Positions 1 through 11,008 of a stretch of DNA of 64,000 bases are shown here, one piece after another. Both the position numbers and the translations under genes were made by a program. Source of the DNA: Gigaspora rosea (lineage: Eukaryota; Glomeromycota; Glomeromycetes; Diversisporales; Gigasporaceae); the NCBI GenBank assembly GCA_003550325.1, contig QKWP01000038.1, positions 536,690 to 600,689 of the forward strand, written 5' to 3'. The first letter of the stretch is position 1. Every line of letters starts with the position of its first letter. The notes beneath the pieces were generated by a model, which worked only from the letters and a program-made list of their open reading frames with translations, was not told the DNA's origin and made no database searches.

Positions 1-541
1 ACATACCGATATCCTTATATTTTACTATTAACGTGTAAGTTGAATATCGGAATAATAAAAAAAGAAAAACTATATAAGTTATTTGCTCTTTTATATTCCG
101 ATATCTTGCTTTGATGCCGGCTCCTGTTAGTTTACCATTATTATCCCTTCTATAGTAACCCGATATTTATATCAGAATAATATTAGTAAACAAAAAGTAT
201 ATTATTTTATATCTGATATCTTACCTTTATATTGCCCTAATACTGATATCTGTTATTTTACTGATATCATCCTTTCTATATTATCCTGATATGCATATCA
301 GTATAATAATAGGATTATATAGGCATATCCCGATAGTTATGCATTCGACCTGTGGATATCAAGAATTCGATTTATGCAGCATATAGGCATATAGCATTTC
401 AGATTGTTTTGATTACGTATGTAGATTGAGTGTTTACACGATTTTCAGAAATTTTCTGATTGGCTAATGCACTTAATTGCTTGGGTTAGAATGATCTGTT
501 GATCTTAGTTTGTTTACTTTTTTTTTTTTAACTACAGAACT
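1..541. other. AT-rich leader with GATATC-type repeats
   Basis: I see no gene here. The first 340 bases repeat variants of CCGATATC and CTGATATC at irregular spacing, each a short palindrome, separated by TTATATT-rich spacers. A poly-T run precedes the first open frame of the integrase fossil at 542. The stretch could be the control region or terminal part of that element, but no terminal repeat partner was found in the window. Confidence 0.4.
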
Positions 542-1990
542 ATGCCTGCAATACCAAAAATCCCTGAAACATTAGAAGAGTATCAATTTATAGTTGCATA
601 CTTTCGGTTTAAGACTATTCCTTCGGATATTCAAGGTTCTGTGGCAAAAAACAATTTTGAGAGACGTTGTAAAAAGTTTGAGATAGACGGTGAAGTTCTT
701 TACATTCCTGCTACTTATAAAGATGGTGTCATTAAGTATAAAAGACATAGAGTAGTTCCTAAATATGACATAGAATTACACGCCCTATTATTAGAGCATT
801 TCCATGATAATGCCAATCATCGTAGTTATCATAGTACATATTCCGCACTTTCTGAAAAACATATTGGTATTGTACAAGTAGAAGTGCAGGAATATATCAA
901 CAAGTGTTCTACGTGTGCTGTTAATGTTTCTATTAAAGAAAGAATGGATATTAAGCCCGTAATATTAGCGGCACCATGACAACATATACAGATAGATCTT
1001 ATCGATTTCCAAGATTATGCTAAAGTAAGTTTTAATAATAACACATTGAAATTTGGCCCGGGCAAAATTTTGAAATTACACCCCTTCACAAAAATATAGT
1101 AACTCTATAACCCTAACCCTAACTCTAACACCTAACCCTAATCCCGATTTTTGCACCCAAACCCTATAGATAAATCACGGATATGCATGGTTGTTAACGT
1201 GTGTTTACACATTTTCCAAATTTCTTGTCGCAATTCCTATGAAAAATAAAGAGGCTGGTACAGTTGCAACGCATCTTGTTCAAAACACTTTTAAACTTTT
1301 TGGCCCCCCGACTATTGTTCAAAGTGATAACGGCAAAGAATTTGTAGCAAATATTCTTGAACAGGTTTGTGATGCTCTTAAGATCCAAATTAAGCATGGG
1401 CGGCCCGCCACCCCCAATCACAAGATCAGGTCGAACGCCTTAATCAAACAGTTGATCGCAGTTTCACAAAACTATTATAGGATGATCAGAATAAAATTCA
1501 ACAAAAAGATTGGATTAATGTTGTTGATACTTTTGTAATTTCGTACAATTCAACTGTATACAAAGCACACGGTCGTACACCTCATGAAATAATATTTAGC
1601 TGGAAGATGCATTGCATTTATGAAACGCCTGATATTGCCCAATCAAATGAACCACTGTTATTAGATAACACCAATGATAAAAATTTAAAAGACATTGTTG
1701 AACAACGCATTGAACAAGTGTCTCAAATCCAACAGTCAGTAAATAATTTACTGGGAAAATATTATGAAAAATTATGCCTTTATGGCAGTGTTCATCGTAA
1801 AAAAACAAAAAACAACACAATTGAACCTGGAACTCTAGTTTTTATTGCCCCTGACCATGATACAAACCCATAAACTCGAAAGTGAAAATTACAACCAGTA
1901 TTTTCGCAGCAAGGAACTTTCAAATGATTGGCATCAAACAACCATACTGCAATTGTTGAAATTGATGGAAAAGATGTGGCAGTTCCAGTT
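542..1990 (+). mobile_element. Integrase-bearing element fossil (Ty3/Gypsy- or Ginger-type)
   Basis: The first part (542-979) encodes an H2C2-type zinc-binding segment, with a histidine pair near HDNANH and a CSTC cysteine pair. The following part (about 1190-1870) encodes an integrase catalytic core, recognisable by the SDNGKEF block and the downstream fold region. The interval 1025-1165 is noncoding and holds degenerate CCCTAA repeats. The element is broken, with a few breaks, and shows no gag, protease or reverse transcriptase. Stand-alone integrases of this kind occur in Ginger-type DNA transposons and in Gypsy-derived host genes, and I cannot separate these from the sequence alone. No terminal repeats or TSD were found. 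Confidence 0.65.
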
Positions 1991-2019
1991 ATGAGAATTA
2001 AAGTCGTATAAAAAAAATT

Positions 2020-2175
2020 TTTTTTTATTAGATTTTTTTTTTTATTATTAGATTAGATTTTTTTTTTTATTAGATTTTTTTTTTATCGATTAGATTTTTT
2101 TTTTATCGATTAGATTTTTTTTATTGGATTTTTTTTTTATTGGATTTTTTTTTATTGGATTTTTTTTTTTATAAA
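2020..2175. repeat. Tandem T-tract repeat
   Basis: About nine units of a 15-19 bp repeat run head to tail. Each has a TTAGA, CGATTAGA or TTGGA core followed by eight to eleven T. It is simple low-complexity sequence directly after the integrase fossil. Confidence 0.8.
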
Positions 2176-2559
2176 CAACCAAATAAAATTTTATTTTGAA
2201 ATTTGAAATTTTTTTTTCTTTTAAATAAAATTGTTAGTTTCAAGCTTCAATTATAAAAAATTTTAAGTACAACTATAATGTTCGATAAATATAACTACTG
2301 CTACAATATAAATTTTTATTTTATATTATAAATAAAAACTTTGCATAACAATTGGTCACGAATATAGAATTGGATATGGGAAACTTTTTTAATTCAAGCT
2401 TCCAGCTATAATTAGGTAAAATACTATAATCAGAAAAACCAAATTTTTATAGTTGTGTTATTGGTCATAATTCGGATGATCTCTATGTAAAAAAAATGAA
2501 TATGAGAAATTAACATTTTGGATATACCACATCTCGTTCATAATTCGAGTTTCCTTGAT
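2176..2559. other. AT-rich spacer, nothing recognised
   Basis: The sequence is AT-rich with no open frame of note and no paired repeat that I could see. Confidence 0.5.
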
Positions 2560-3790
2560 CTTGATTAGTTGCACAGATGTGAATAAACCTACCATTTTTA
2601 ATGCTACCTTCTACTCAAATTCGAGATCCCCAGACTAATTGCAATAGAATAGTAAGTGTATTTTTTTTTATTACCACTATTTCTAGTATGATCATGGTTC
2701 TTGTAAAAGAAAATAGTATGTTTATGACCTTGCACAACTCAATGAACTTGATATAAATAAAGTAAAACATTCTTTAGATTACCACATTCCCAGCATAAAC
2801 AAGGACCTGAATAAAGAAAATGGTATGTATTGTTTGTGGTCTGCATAACTCAGTTTGAGAGAAGAATTAGCAGTTAAAATTCAGCGAGAAGGGGAGGAAC
2901 CTAATCGACCTTATGACTTGGCTAATTGCTACTTATGCGGAAAGGAGTTGAAAGCAGCCAGTAAAAAGAGTATAATACAAAATATGAGTATTGCTATAGG
3001 CCAAAGACAAAGATTTTTAATGCACTGATCATGATAAGACAGTACACTTGATGTACCACGCTAATTCAAGGTACCTAATTAATTGATATGGAATGGTAAG
3101 TGTATGTTTTTTAAGCACTAAAAAACACTTAAATTATAAAACTAACCTTTTTTTTTGATTACTTGATCACCGCGTGGTATAAACACGGCCTCTGAATAAA
3201 GAAATGGTAAGTATGGGTTTGTAATCTACATACTCAGCGAACTAGTATGAGAATGACTAACCTTTTTTTTTTTTTGATCACGTTCCTGGCATAAACATGG
3301 TCTCTGAATAAAAAGATGGTAAGTATGGTTTTGTGATTTGCATAACTCAGCGAACTAGTATGAGAATGACTAACCTCTTTTTTTTTTTTTTTTGATTACT
3401 TGATTACACATTCCCGGCTTAAACATGGTCTCTAAATAAAGAGATGGTAAGTATGGTTTTTTGCATAACTTAGCGAACTTTTTTTTTTTTTGATTACTTG
3501 ATTACACATTCCCGGCTTAAACATGGTCTCTAAATAAAGAGATGGTAAGTATGGTTTTTTGCATAACTTAGCGAACTAATATGAGAATGACTAACCTTTT
3601 TTTTTTTTGATTACCACGTTCCTGGCATAAACATGGTCTTGAATAAAGAGGTTATAATTTTGTAGTCTGCATAACTCAGGAAACTAGTTGAGAAAGCTTA
3701 CATTTTTATACACCACATTGCCATTTATATGTTGAGGTCCCTGAATTATTTGCAATGGTGTGGTAAGTGTCCGTTTTTTAGGCAATTAAA
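2560..3790. repeat. Diverged tandem array carrying splice-donor-like motifs
   Basis: Units of roughly 98-128 bp follow one another. Each has a poly-T run, then GATTAC, a CCTGGCATAAACATGG-like block, GAATAAAGAGATGG, GTAAGTATGG, and GCATAACTCAGCGAACTAG. The GTAAGT motif recurs at about 3207, 3319, 3447 and 3545. Older, more diverged relatives lie near 2650, 3096 and 3762. The units at about 3420 and 3515 are almost identical over about 90 bp, so the array has expanded recently in part. No open reading frame runs through it. Confidence 0.75.
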
Positions 3791-4489
3791 TTACTAAGCT
3801 TAAAAAACTCTCTTTTTTTTTTTGTAATAATCCAATAAAATTTTTTTCATTTCCTCCTATAATTTTGTGTTAATATTGAAAAACAACAAACCTTATCGAT
3901 TTGAAATCTTTACATCTATAGGTTTTAGTCGTACTGGGCTTTTTTTTTGTCACATTCTACTCATTGTCATTATCTAGGCAAATACAGACATATATATATA
4001 TATATATACGCAAATACTGTATCTACAATTGTTTCAGTAAGATTTCTAACGATTACGGAGTACCTTTTATTATTAGCACTAAGCCACAAAATCTGTAATT
4101 AATGACGCATCTCATTTGACTATAATTAATTGTTGACGCACCTTATTTGACTGTCCGGTAATTGTTGATGTATCCGGGGCATTGTTGATGTATCCGAGGC
4201 ATGATGATCATTGAACGATCATGTGAATTTCAGCATTAGCCAATTTCAGTATAAGTCGCCACAATTAATAATTATTATATTCACATAATCATACTTTTTG
4301 CAAATTTTTAACCGTTTTACAGGTTTTCGCAAAATTTCGCAAGTTTTTGCAATTTAATATAAAATTTTATTTTTTATTTATTATTATTATATTATTTTAA
4401 ATTATTCGCAATTTAATATAAAATTTATTTATTATTATTATATATTATATTTTAAATATTACATATTTTATTATATATTATTATAAAAA
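3791..4489. other. Noncoding AT-rich region with small repeats
   Basis: There is no gene. A TA dinucleotide microsatellite lies at about 3989-4008. A 20-bp unit containing ATTGTTGATGTATCCG occurs twice side by side near 4157-4200, with a weaker relative just upstream. Confidence 0.6.
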
Positions 4490-5520
4490 ACAACAAAAAA
4501 ATAAACCCAAAAAAAAACGAAACCAAAAAAAAATAAAAAAATAAAAACAAAAAAAATACACTATAATATTCCTTATATTTGCTAATATTTACTTATTTTT
4601 GCTTATATTCGCTTATATTCCTCTTATTCGCTATTTCTTGCAAAGTGCCAGAAAATTTAAAATAGGTATTCTTGTAAAGTGCCAGAAACGTTAGGTGGTT
4701 TTCTTGCAAAGTTTCGAAAGAAGTAAGGAATAAATAAAATAAAAGTAAAAAAAATAAGTAAAAAAAAACAAACAAAAAACAAAAAACAAAACTGAACAAA
4801 ATACAAAAACAAAAAAAAATAACTTATATTTGCTTATATTCGCTCATATTCGCTTATATTCAATTAAATTCATTCATATTTGTGGCTTCTTGCAAAGTGC
4901 TCTTGTAAAGTGCCAGAAAAGTCAAATCGTTTTCTTGCAAAGTTCTGAAAGAAGTAAAGGATAAATAAAATAAAATAAAATTAAAAAAAATAAGTAAAAA
5001 AAAGAAAACAAACAAAAAACAAAAATGTAAGCAAACTAAACAAAAAAATAAACAAAGCCCCAAATCTCCATTTCAAGTTCGTGTTTTTGCAATTCAGAAA
5101 TCGTCGAAGGTTTTTGCAAAGTGCTGGAATAAAATAAATTAATAAAAATAAAAAAAAACAAAAACAAAAAACATGAAACAAAAAAATAAATAAAACGAAA
5201 CCTTGCAAAAACTTGCAAAAACTTGCGAAAACTTGTCTTCTTGAACTTTTGAAATTGCTAAGAAAGTAGTTTTGTGTTCTTGCAAAGTGTCGAAAGGCTA
5301 AGTTGGCTTGCGTAAAGTGCTGAAAGTCATTGGATTTCTTGCAAAGTGCTAGTGGTAAAGTGTAAAAATAAAATAAAAAAATTAAAAAATAAAAAAAAAT
5401 AGAAATAAAAAAAACAAACCGAAACTAAAAAAATGAAACGAAACTAAACAAAACAAAAGGAAAATGAAAAAACAATGTAAAATTGATAGAAGATCTAAAT
5501 TATAAACAAAAAAAAATAAA
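4490..5520. repeat. A-rich tract with recurrent CTTGCAAAGTGC repeats
   Basis: A dispersed 20-25 bp motif, roughly TTCTTGCAAAGTGCCAGAAA, occurs about ten times between 4637 and 5350. It is spaced by A-rich runs of AAATAAAA and AAACAAAAA type. Phenylalanine-rich open frames on the opposite strand are a by-product of the A-runs and are not genes. The function is unknown. Confidence 0.7.
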
Positions 5521-6194
5521 CAAAGATCTAATCTTATCTTGTATTACAATAATCGAAAATTATCGAAACATTTCGAAAATATTAGTCAAACGCGTTCTTG
5601 ATATAATTCAGGTTACAGATCGTCCTAAAATATTTTGAATGTATTCGAAATATTAAAAATAAAAAAGAAAAAGAGAGAGAGGAATAAAAGAAAAAGAGGG
5701 GTAAAAGGGAGAGAGGAGTAAAAGGGAAAGGGGTAAAAAGAGAGAGGGGTAAAAAGGGAGAGGAAGTAAAAATTGGCCAAAACGGCTTTTTTTTTCCTAT
5801 GCTAGTTTTCTTTATTTTGTTTTTCTCTTTATTTTTAACATACTTTTTTTTGAAATTTTACTTTTTTTTTTTTTTTACCCGGTAATTTGGGATGAAATTT
5901 TTGTAACGTGGTCAAAACACTGTGTAATCATTAAAGATCAGTTAATCGTTATATATCGTTGTGATCAAAACACTGTGTAATCATTAAAGATCTGTTAAAT
6001 GTTATATATTGGTTCAAATAATTATGATTATAATCGATTTATAGATATATAACGATTTAATATAAAAAATGATATATATTGATTATAGATATATATCGAT
6101 TTTTATCTAATTAATCGATATATAACGATATTTTATAATCGATATAAAACGATTAAGTGCTATATATTGATCAATATCTATATATAAAATTTGC
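5521..6194. other. Purine repeat and ATCGATATA-rich tract
   Basis: A strand-asymmetric purine tract of GGGGTAAAAAGGGAGA-like units spans about 5650-5775. From about 5930 to 6185 the sequence alternates ATCGATATAT and ATAACGAT motifs, giving many overlapping small palindromes. A 50-bp block containing CAAAACACTGTGTAATC is repeated at about 5914 and 5965. There is no gene. Confidence 0.6.
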
Positions 6195-6394
6195 AGATGA
6201 AGGAAACGTCCACATTACCTGCTGGATAAGTCTCAAGGGAAGTCCCAGAGGAATGTCAAAGTGTATCTCTAGAAAACCCCGGGTAAAAGAGAGAAGTAAA
6301 GATATGGACGGAAATAAGGAAGGAAGCGTCGGTATTTTATGCCAGATAAGTCTCTGAGAAGCTCTAGATAGATATCAAAGTGTAACCCTCCACA
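6195..6394 (+). repeat. Two-copy 120-bp duplication
   Basis: Two imperfect direct copies start at about 6199 (GAAGGAAACGTCC) and 6319 (GAAGGAAGCGTCG). Both continue into GATAAGTCTC and TCAAAGTGTA blocks. A 66-codon frame runs through them but resembles nothing that I recognise. The second copy abuts the MITE that begins at 6395. Confidence 0.55.
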
Positions 6395-6674
6395 CAGTGT
6401 TGTACATGGGACAGTTGGGACATAAGTTGGGACATTTTGGGACATTTTGGGACGATTTTTTAAATTGAAATTACTTAAAATTTTATTAAGATAATCTAAT
6501 TAATTCTTTTAAAAATGAGTTCAGCATCTAGAAAAATATATAATCATGTATTTTTTTAAATTAAATTATTAATTATTAAGACTTGGGACATAGTTGGGAC
6601 ACTTGGAACACTGGGACGTTGGGACGTTGGGACATGGCAAAAAAAGGCTGGGACAGTGAAAATGTACAACACTG
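6395..6674. mobile_element. hAT-type MITE (280 bp, 8-bp TSD)
   Basis: The ends are a perfect 13-bp inverted repeat, CAGTGTTGTACAT, flanked by the identical 8-bp target duplication CCTCCACA at 6387-6394 and 6675-6682. An 8-bp TSD and a CA-G-G type terminus fit the hAT superfamily. Both subterminal regions carry clustered GTTGGGACA or TTTGGGACA motifs in direct orientation, as expected of transposase-binding subterminal repeats. There is no coding capacity. The element lies just upstream of a Sel1-repeat fragment. Confidence 0.88.
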
Positions 6675-6682
6675 CCTCCACA

Positions 6683-6844
6683 TACATTGCAGGCTCACGT
6701 GAAGAGCCAGAAATAATCTGGAACATTATCCATTCATTTGGATACTGTTATCATAATGGAATTGGTGTTGAAAAAGATGAACTGGGAAAGAAAATAATTA
6801 ATATTTACGAGATGAAATCTGACATTAAGCCCAATTCAGCCTAG
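6683..6844 (+). pseudogene. Sel1-like repeat fragment
   Basis: This frame contains the block GYCYHNGIGVEKDE, which is the core of a Sel1-like (SLR) repeat with its usual G-x-G-V-x-K-D turn. SLR repeats form alpha-alpha scaffolds and are common as tails of kinase-like proteins in mycorrhizal fungi. Only about one repeat is present, so this is a fragment and not a gene. The hAT-type MITE ends 8 bp upstream. If the fragment was ever joined to the duplicated tract at 6195-6394, the MITE has separated them. A second Sel1-like scrap lies at 46685-46830. Confidence 0.6.
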
Positions 6845-7299
6845 GTAGTCGGTGTCCAGCCTAAAGAGAAAGATTCCTTAAGACCGCCTCAAGTTTTTTT
6901 TCAATTATTTGGTTATCCAGGAGATTCTCCCGATAGTTATATCGTATGATCGTATGATTTCTTCCAAAATCACGCCACGGTCATGAAAGGTTAGCATAGC
7001 CCCAGGTAAGCCGCAGTGATTTCTGGCATGAGCACATGGTTACTGCGCATGCCAGGGCCACAATCCAGTTTGTGCCCTTGGTATTTCGCTGCTCATGTTT
7101 GTTTATTTTCCCTTTAGAAAATAATAGATTCACACATGTTAGCTTAGCCCACGTAGATGAAACTAGTTTATACCCTTGGCATTTAGCTGTCAATGTTTGT
7201 TTATACCCCTTTTTGTAAACAATGTACTTAGCCTAGTTTTAGTTTCACTCACGTCATAGCATAGACACATGGTGGGTTAACGGTGAATTGAAGGTGGAA
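6845..7299. repeat. Imperfect tandem duplication, possibly LTR U3
   Basis: The block around 7060-7110 (TTTGTGCCCTTGGTATTTCG, then CTCATGTTTGTTTAT) is repeated around 7165-7215 with changes, about 105 bp apart. Short open frames on both strands come from this repeat and do not look like genes. Tandem repeats of this size are typical of promoter regions of LTRs, and the TATA-like element at 7474 lies downstream. Confidence 0.45.
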
Positions 7300-8160
7300 T
7301 TATAGTGATAAGGCGAAGATGTTTTCCCCAACACTTACGCCTCGAGGCTTGGAAAAGCCACCTCTACCTTCCGCCTCAAAGAAATGAGGTCATGAAATCG
7401 TATGATAAAGAAAGATTCAATAGAGTTAATTAGAGTAGTTTAAAATCAATGTATTTATTAAGAGGGTAAAAAGTATATAAGACCCCCTTTTTGCGCTTCA
7501 ATAAAGATAACTCACGAAGAGTTCAATTTGAATAACTCAGACGCACTTGAGTTCTAACCTTCGAAATAAGAGTAGAAGTGTTAAGAAGTTTTCCCTTGTC
7601 ATTAAACCTATTGTTATAGTAAAACTGCTTATTACACTTACCCTGTGACCCTTTGTTACCTTTGTTAAAGTCGTATCATTTAGTTGTTACTACGTAACCC
7701 GCATTTCGAACCTAGTTTCGTTTATAACCAGTTAGAGCAAGAAAGACCCAGTTAATCACCTGATATATATATACACATTAATCGATTAACCCCTTTTGAT
7801 TATCAGATATATCAAACAATCAATCTCCGATATTGATTGATTAATCACCTGCATCAATATCGGCTTACTGATCGTTAATTATATTTAACCTGATACTCTT
7901 ATACCCCTTGATTAAAGAGATAGATATAAAAGTGGGATTAAACCACTTCAAGACGACTATACACAATAAGGAAAGGAATACTTATCTTCATTTATCTAAG
8001 CCGCAGCAAGACCCACAAGACCTTCGAGACCCGGACCAAATCTTCCACGCCTCTTTCTGCCTGCCGATTCGAGGATCTAAAGTCTTGCACGCTTATAGGA
8101 CATTTGTTTAGATAGTTAGTGGTGTTGTTAGTTGTATTTAGCATATAACCCGATAGCCTT
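7300..8160 (+). mobile_element. LTR-like remnant with promoter and poly(A) signals
   Basis: A TATATAA box (7474-7480) is followed about 25 bp later by AATAAAG (about 7500). This compact layout is also seen in the LTRs of the Gypsy element at 38307 and 45591. Downstream sequence to 8110 contains one 67-codon frame that I do not recognise. The ends of the presumed LTR and any TSD could not be fixed, so this may be a decayed solo LTR or the 5-prime end of a lost element. It looks old and broken. Confidence 0.35.
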
Positions 8161-8184
8161 GCCCTCCACAACGGCTCACAGCAA

Positions 8185-10432
8185 TTACGGCAATGCCGTA
8201 ACCGTATTAATTTGTAAAATTAATTCTACTACCAACCTAGGATAATCTGAAAATTTAACTAGATGCTCAATTAGTACATTTAGTATCAGATGGTTATTTT
8301 CCATCCAATAAAATACATCTGAAAGAAATTTTAGTGGTGCTTTGTTATAGTTATGCCTCTCAAATCGCAAAAAAATAAACCATGCTCTGAAAATACCCTC
8401 CAAATATGACTCCCACTCGCCTGATCCAAAAGAAATAGATATTCTAAATCTTTACAACACTTCCCGAATTTGTTGACTACAATTGGCTTGACGTCTTTCC
8501 ATGCGTTTCTTGCTGAATCCATAAGGAGAAATGAACGGTATGGACTCAGGGTTTGTGGAAGATCCTTTGAAGTACAAAACAAATACTTATGCTGCATATC
8601 GAAAAAACTCCAAAAGTTTGTTAGTATAGAACCAACCAAGTTAAGTTGCACGTGTAATGCACCAATTATTGGTATAAAAGATAATACGATATCTAATAAT
8701 AATAAATAATATTAACAACTAATAATTCAAAATTAAATACATATACAGTAAGTAGATAATAATTTTATATACGCACCCGGAATTTTTGAATTATTCGGAT
8801 CCGTAAACAAAGTCTAATTGCATTTCTTATAAATATTTGCCCAGGCCAATCTGCTACCACAGGCACAACATGATTACCCAAATAAGACTCTAACGTGTCA
8901 ATGCTATTCAATCTTTCCAAAGCATTAACATATGAGCCTACAGTCTTGAGCTCTTGTTCGTAAAAATCAAACAGTATGCTGTCTTTCATCTTACGTTCTT
9001 CTTCCCTAGCCTTGATTCGATCGTCATATGAATGCAAAGATAATACCTCTAACCTTGTATCGAATGGAATGTTATAGGAGAGAGCTTCATTGGAGGTAAA
9101 TGCCATGCGTTTCATATATTTTTTGTCTAGAGATTTTGAAATAATATTAAAATCTATTAGTACAGGATTGTGAATTGAGATGCCATTTGACCATAAATCG
9201 GGATGGCATCAGTTTCAACCGAATTTAATAACAATGTCGTCATATGAGATGCCGCTGATGTGGAGCAAGTGTCGGATGTTCGCTTGCCATGAATATTATG
9301 GTAATCGTCAACGTAGTATCATTGCTCTATTTATGTTCTTATTAAGGTAACCATCAACCAAATCATCGTGTAGTTCTGCGATATCAGCCTTCTTTCGATC
9401 CATGTGACGAGATGTAATCGTAACTCCAGCATTCGCGAATGCATCAATTGCTTCATGAGCTGTTCCCATAGAATTTAAAAATATAGACATCTCTGTCTTG
9501 AATGAAGTTAATTTTGAGTTACGATTGCTACAGATAAGATAACACTCAAAAGCTAGACGTTTGTCTAGCTTTTCTAAATACTCCTCGCTTCTTTCAAACG
9601 GATTTGCAGCATCATAAATAGAATTAAAAAAAATACTTAGCCGATGATCCTTGTCTCTATTTCCCTTTGCAATTCTTGAAAACTGTAAATTGGTAGCAAA
9701 TTTTGCTTCTTTTCTCTATCATAAAGCAAATTCATCGGCACAACCACACCATCCACCCATGTAAACTCTTTACCTAAAATTAATATTTTTATAAAAACAA
9801 ATATAAATAAAAGATTTCAAAAAAAAGATGTATGTGATAGAGAGTTTAAAAAAGAAAGAAAATTGATTACCTTTCAAATTTTCATCTTTTAGATCCCAAA
9901 GTGGTATAGCTCTATTTCGATTCCAGCACATTAAATAACATTGATATGCTAGGGATCGATTGAGTTATTGCCTTTCGGTTTCATTTTTATTTTCCATATC
10001 AGCTGCTGCTTCAATTTCGTCAAAAAATGGAATTAATAGTTCACTTTCCTTTTCCACAAAAGCCCTGAGCTGTAAAAAATCAATGATAGGCCTATTTTCT
10101 CCTAAAACATCTCTTTGAAAAATAATATTAGCCAACAACTTAATACTTTCAGACACAGAAAGATTATCACTCTTTCTACGTTTTTTCAAACCTCTTTCCC
10201 ATTCTAATGTGAGATTTTTAAAAAAATCACTTCCATTTACTACAATCCCATTATAACAACTTAGACACATATACTCGCCTTTGCGATCTACATAATACCA
10301 AGCCAAAGTTCTGTTGGCTTCCGCTTTACTTAGTACGTGACCAGTTATTTTCCTCCATCCAGATGCTACTCCTCCTTTACAAACTTCAACTACACAGCGT
10401 TTGGTGGAATTTTGACTTGAAATGCCTTCCAT
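8185..10432 (-). pseudogene. Large uncharacterised multi-exon gene, broken
   Basis: I do not recognise a named domain. The gene reads on the minus strand from an ATG at 10432, near CVVEVCKGGVASGW. A CLSCYNG motif follows at about residue 55, then a basic patch (GLKKRRKSDN). An intron with GTAATC donor and TTTTAG acceptor lies at about 9777-9870, and another of about 80 bp at about 8695-8775. Later parts include HSYDDRIKAREEERK, VVADWPGQIF, VQLNLVGSILTNFW and RFERHNYNKAPLKFLSDVFYW. An in-frame stop at 9965-9967 and frame changes near 9650, 9200 and 8400 show it is dead. The architecture is reminiscent of a large family of hypothetical proteins in mycorrhizal fungi. That is my impression and not a search result. 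The 3-prime end is indistinct. Confidence 0.6.
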
Positions 10433-10574
10433 TTTCTAAGAAACTGATCTCTCAACTAGAAGACGAAATACTAAGATTATTTTTGATTAATTTTAGCAGT
10501 GAATAGGTCGCTCTATAATCTTTTAGTTTCTTTCTTTTTTTGAACCGGATTAATTGACAGGTTCTGAGTAATCA
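10433..10574. other. Left flank of the Mutator-like element, with TSD
   Basis: The 9-bp target duplication GAGTAATCA sits at 10566-10574. Its partner AAGTAATCA at 17127-17135 differs by one base. The sequence between the upstream gene start and this site shows nothing else. Confidence 0.75.
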
Positions 10575-11008
10575 GACAACAGCAGGATGCAGTACAAATT
10601 TTCCAGAAGTCACATGAACGATCATCATTTTGTGTAACAATTATACAGATTTGTGTTACATTACGGACGGATAAAATTTTAGACCAATACTCTCGCTATA
10701 AATAAAGCTACAAGGTATTTTTTCAAATAATAAAGTTTATGTTATATTGCTCTAATGTTACAAATGCGCATAATGAATTATGAATTGATATAAAAATTTA
10801 TACTTAGAAGTTATACAGATAAATATAATGAAATCGGGCTTTTCTGTTGATAATAATTTATGTTTTCAAAATCAAGAGAACTTCAAAAAATTTTGACTTT
10901 ATTATAATTTAAGTTAGGGTACATTTGTAATTTGAATTCAAGTACTGTATTTTATCAAATGCTTCGAATATAAATTTTTAAATTTTTAATAACATATGGA
11001 GCTAGGAA

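Noticed and set aside
1100-1145. Telomere
   Set aside because: There are only a few degenerate CCCTAA units inside a fossil, with no terminal array.
2020-3790. CRISPR-like array
   Set aside because: Repeats are diverged and T-rich, spacers are not unique, and the genome is eukaryotic.
4593-5218. Minus-strand phenylalanine-rich membrane-like ORFs
   Set aside because: They are translations of A-runs on the opposite strand (phenylalanine and leucine from T-runs), with no conserved residues.
6981-7218. Overlapping ORFs on both strands
   Set aside because: They mirror each other over an imperfect tandem duplication and have no family features.
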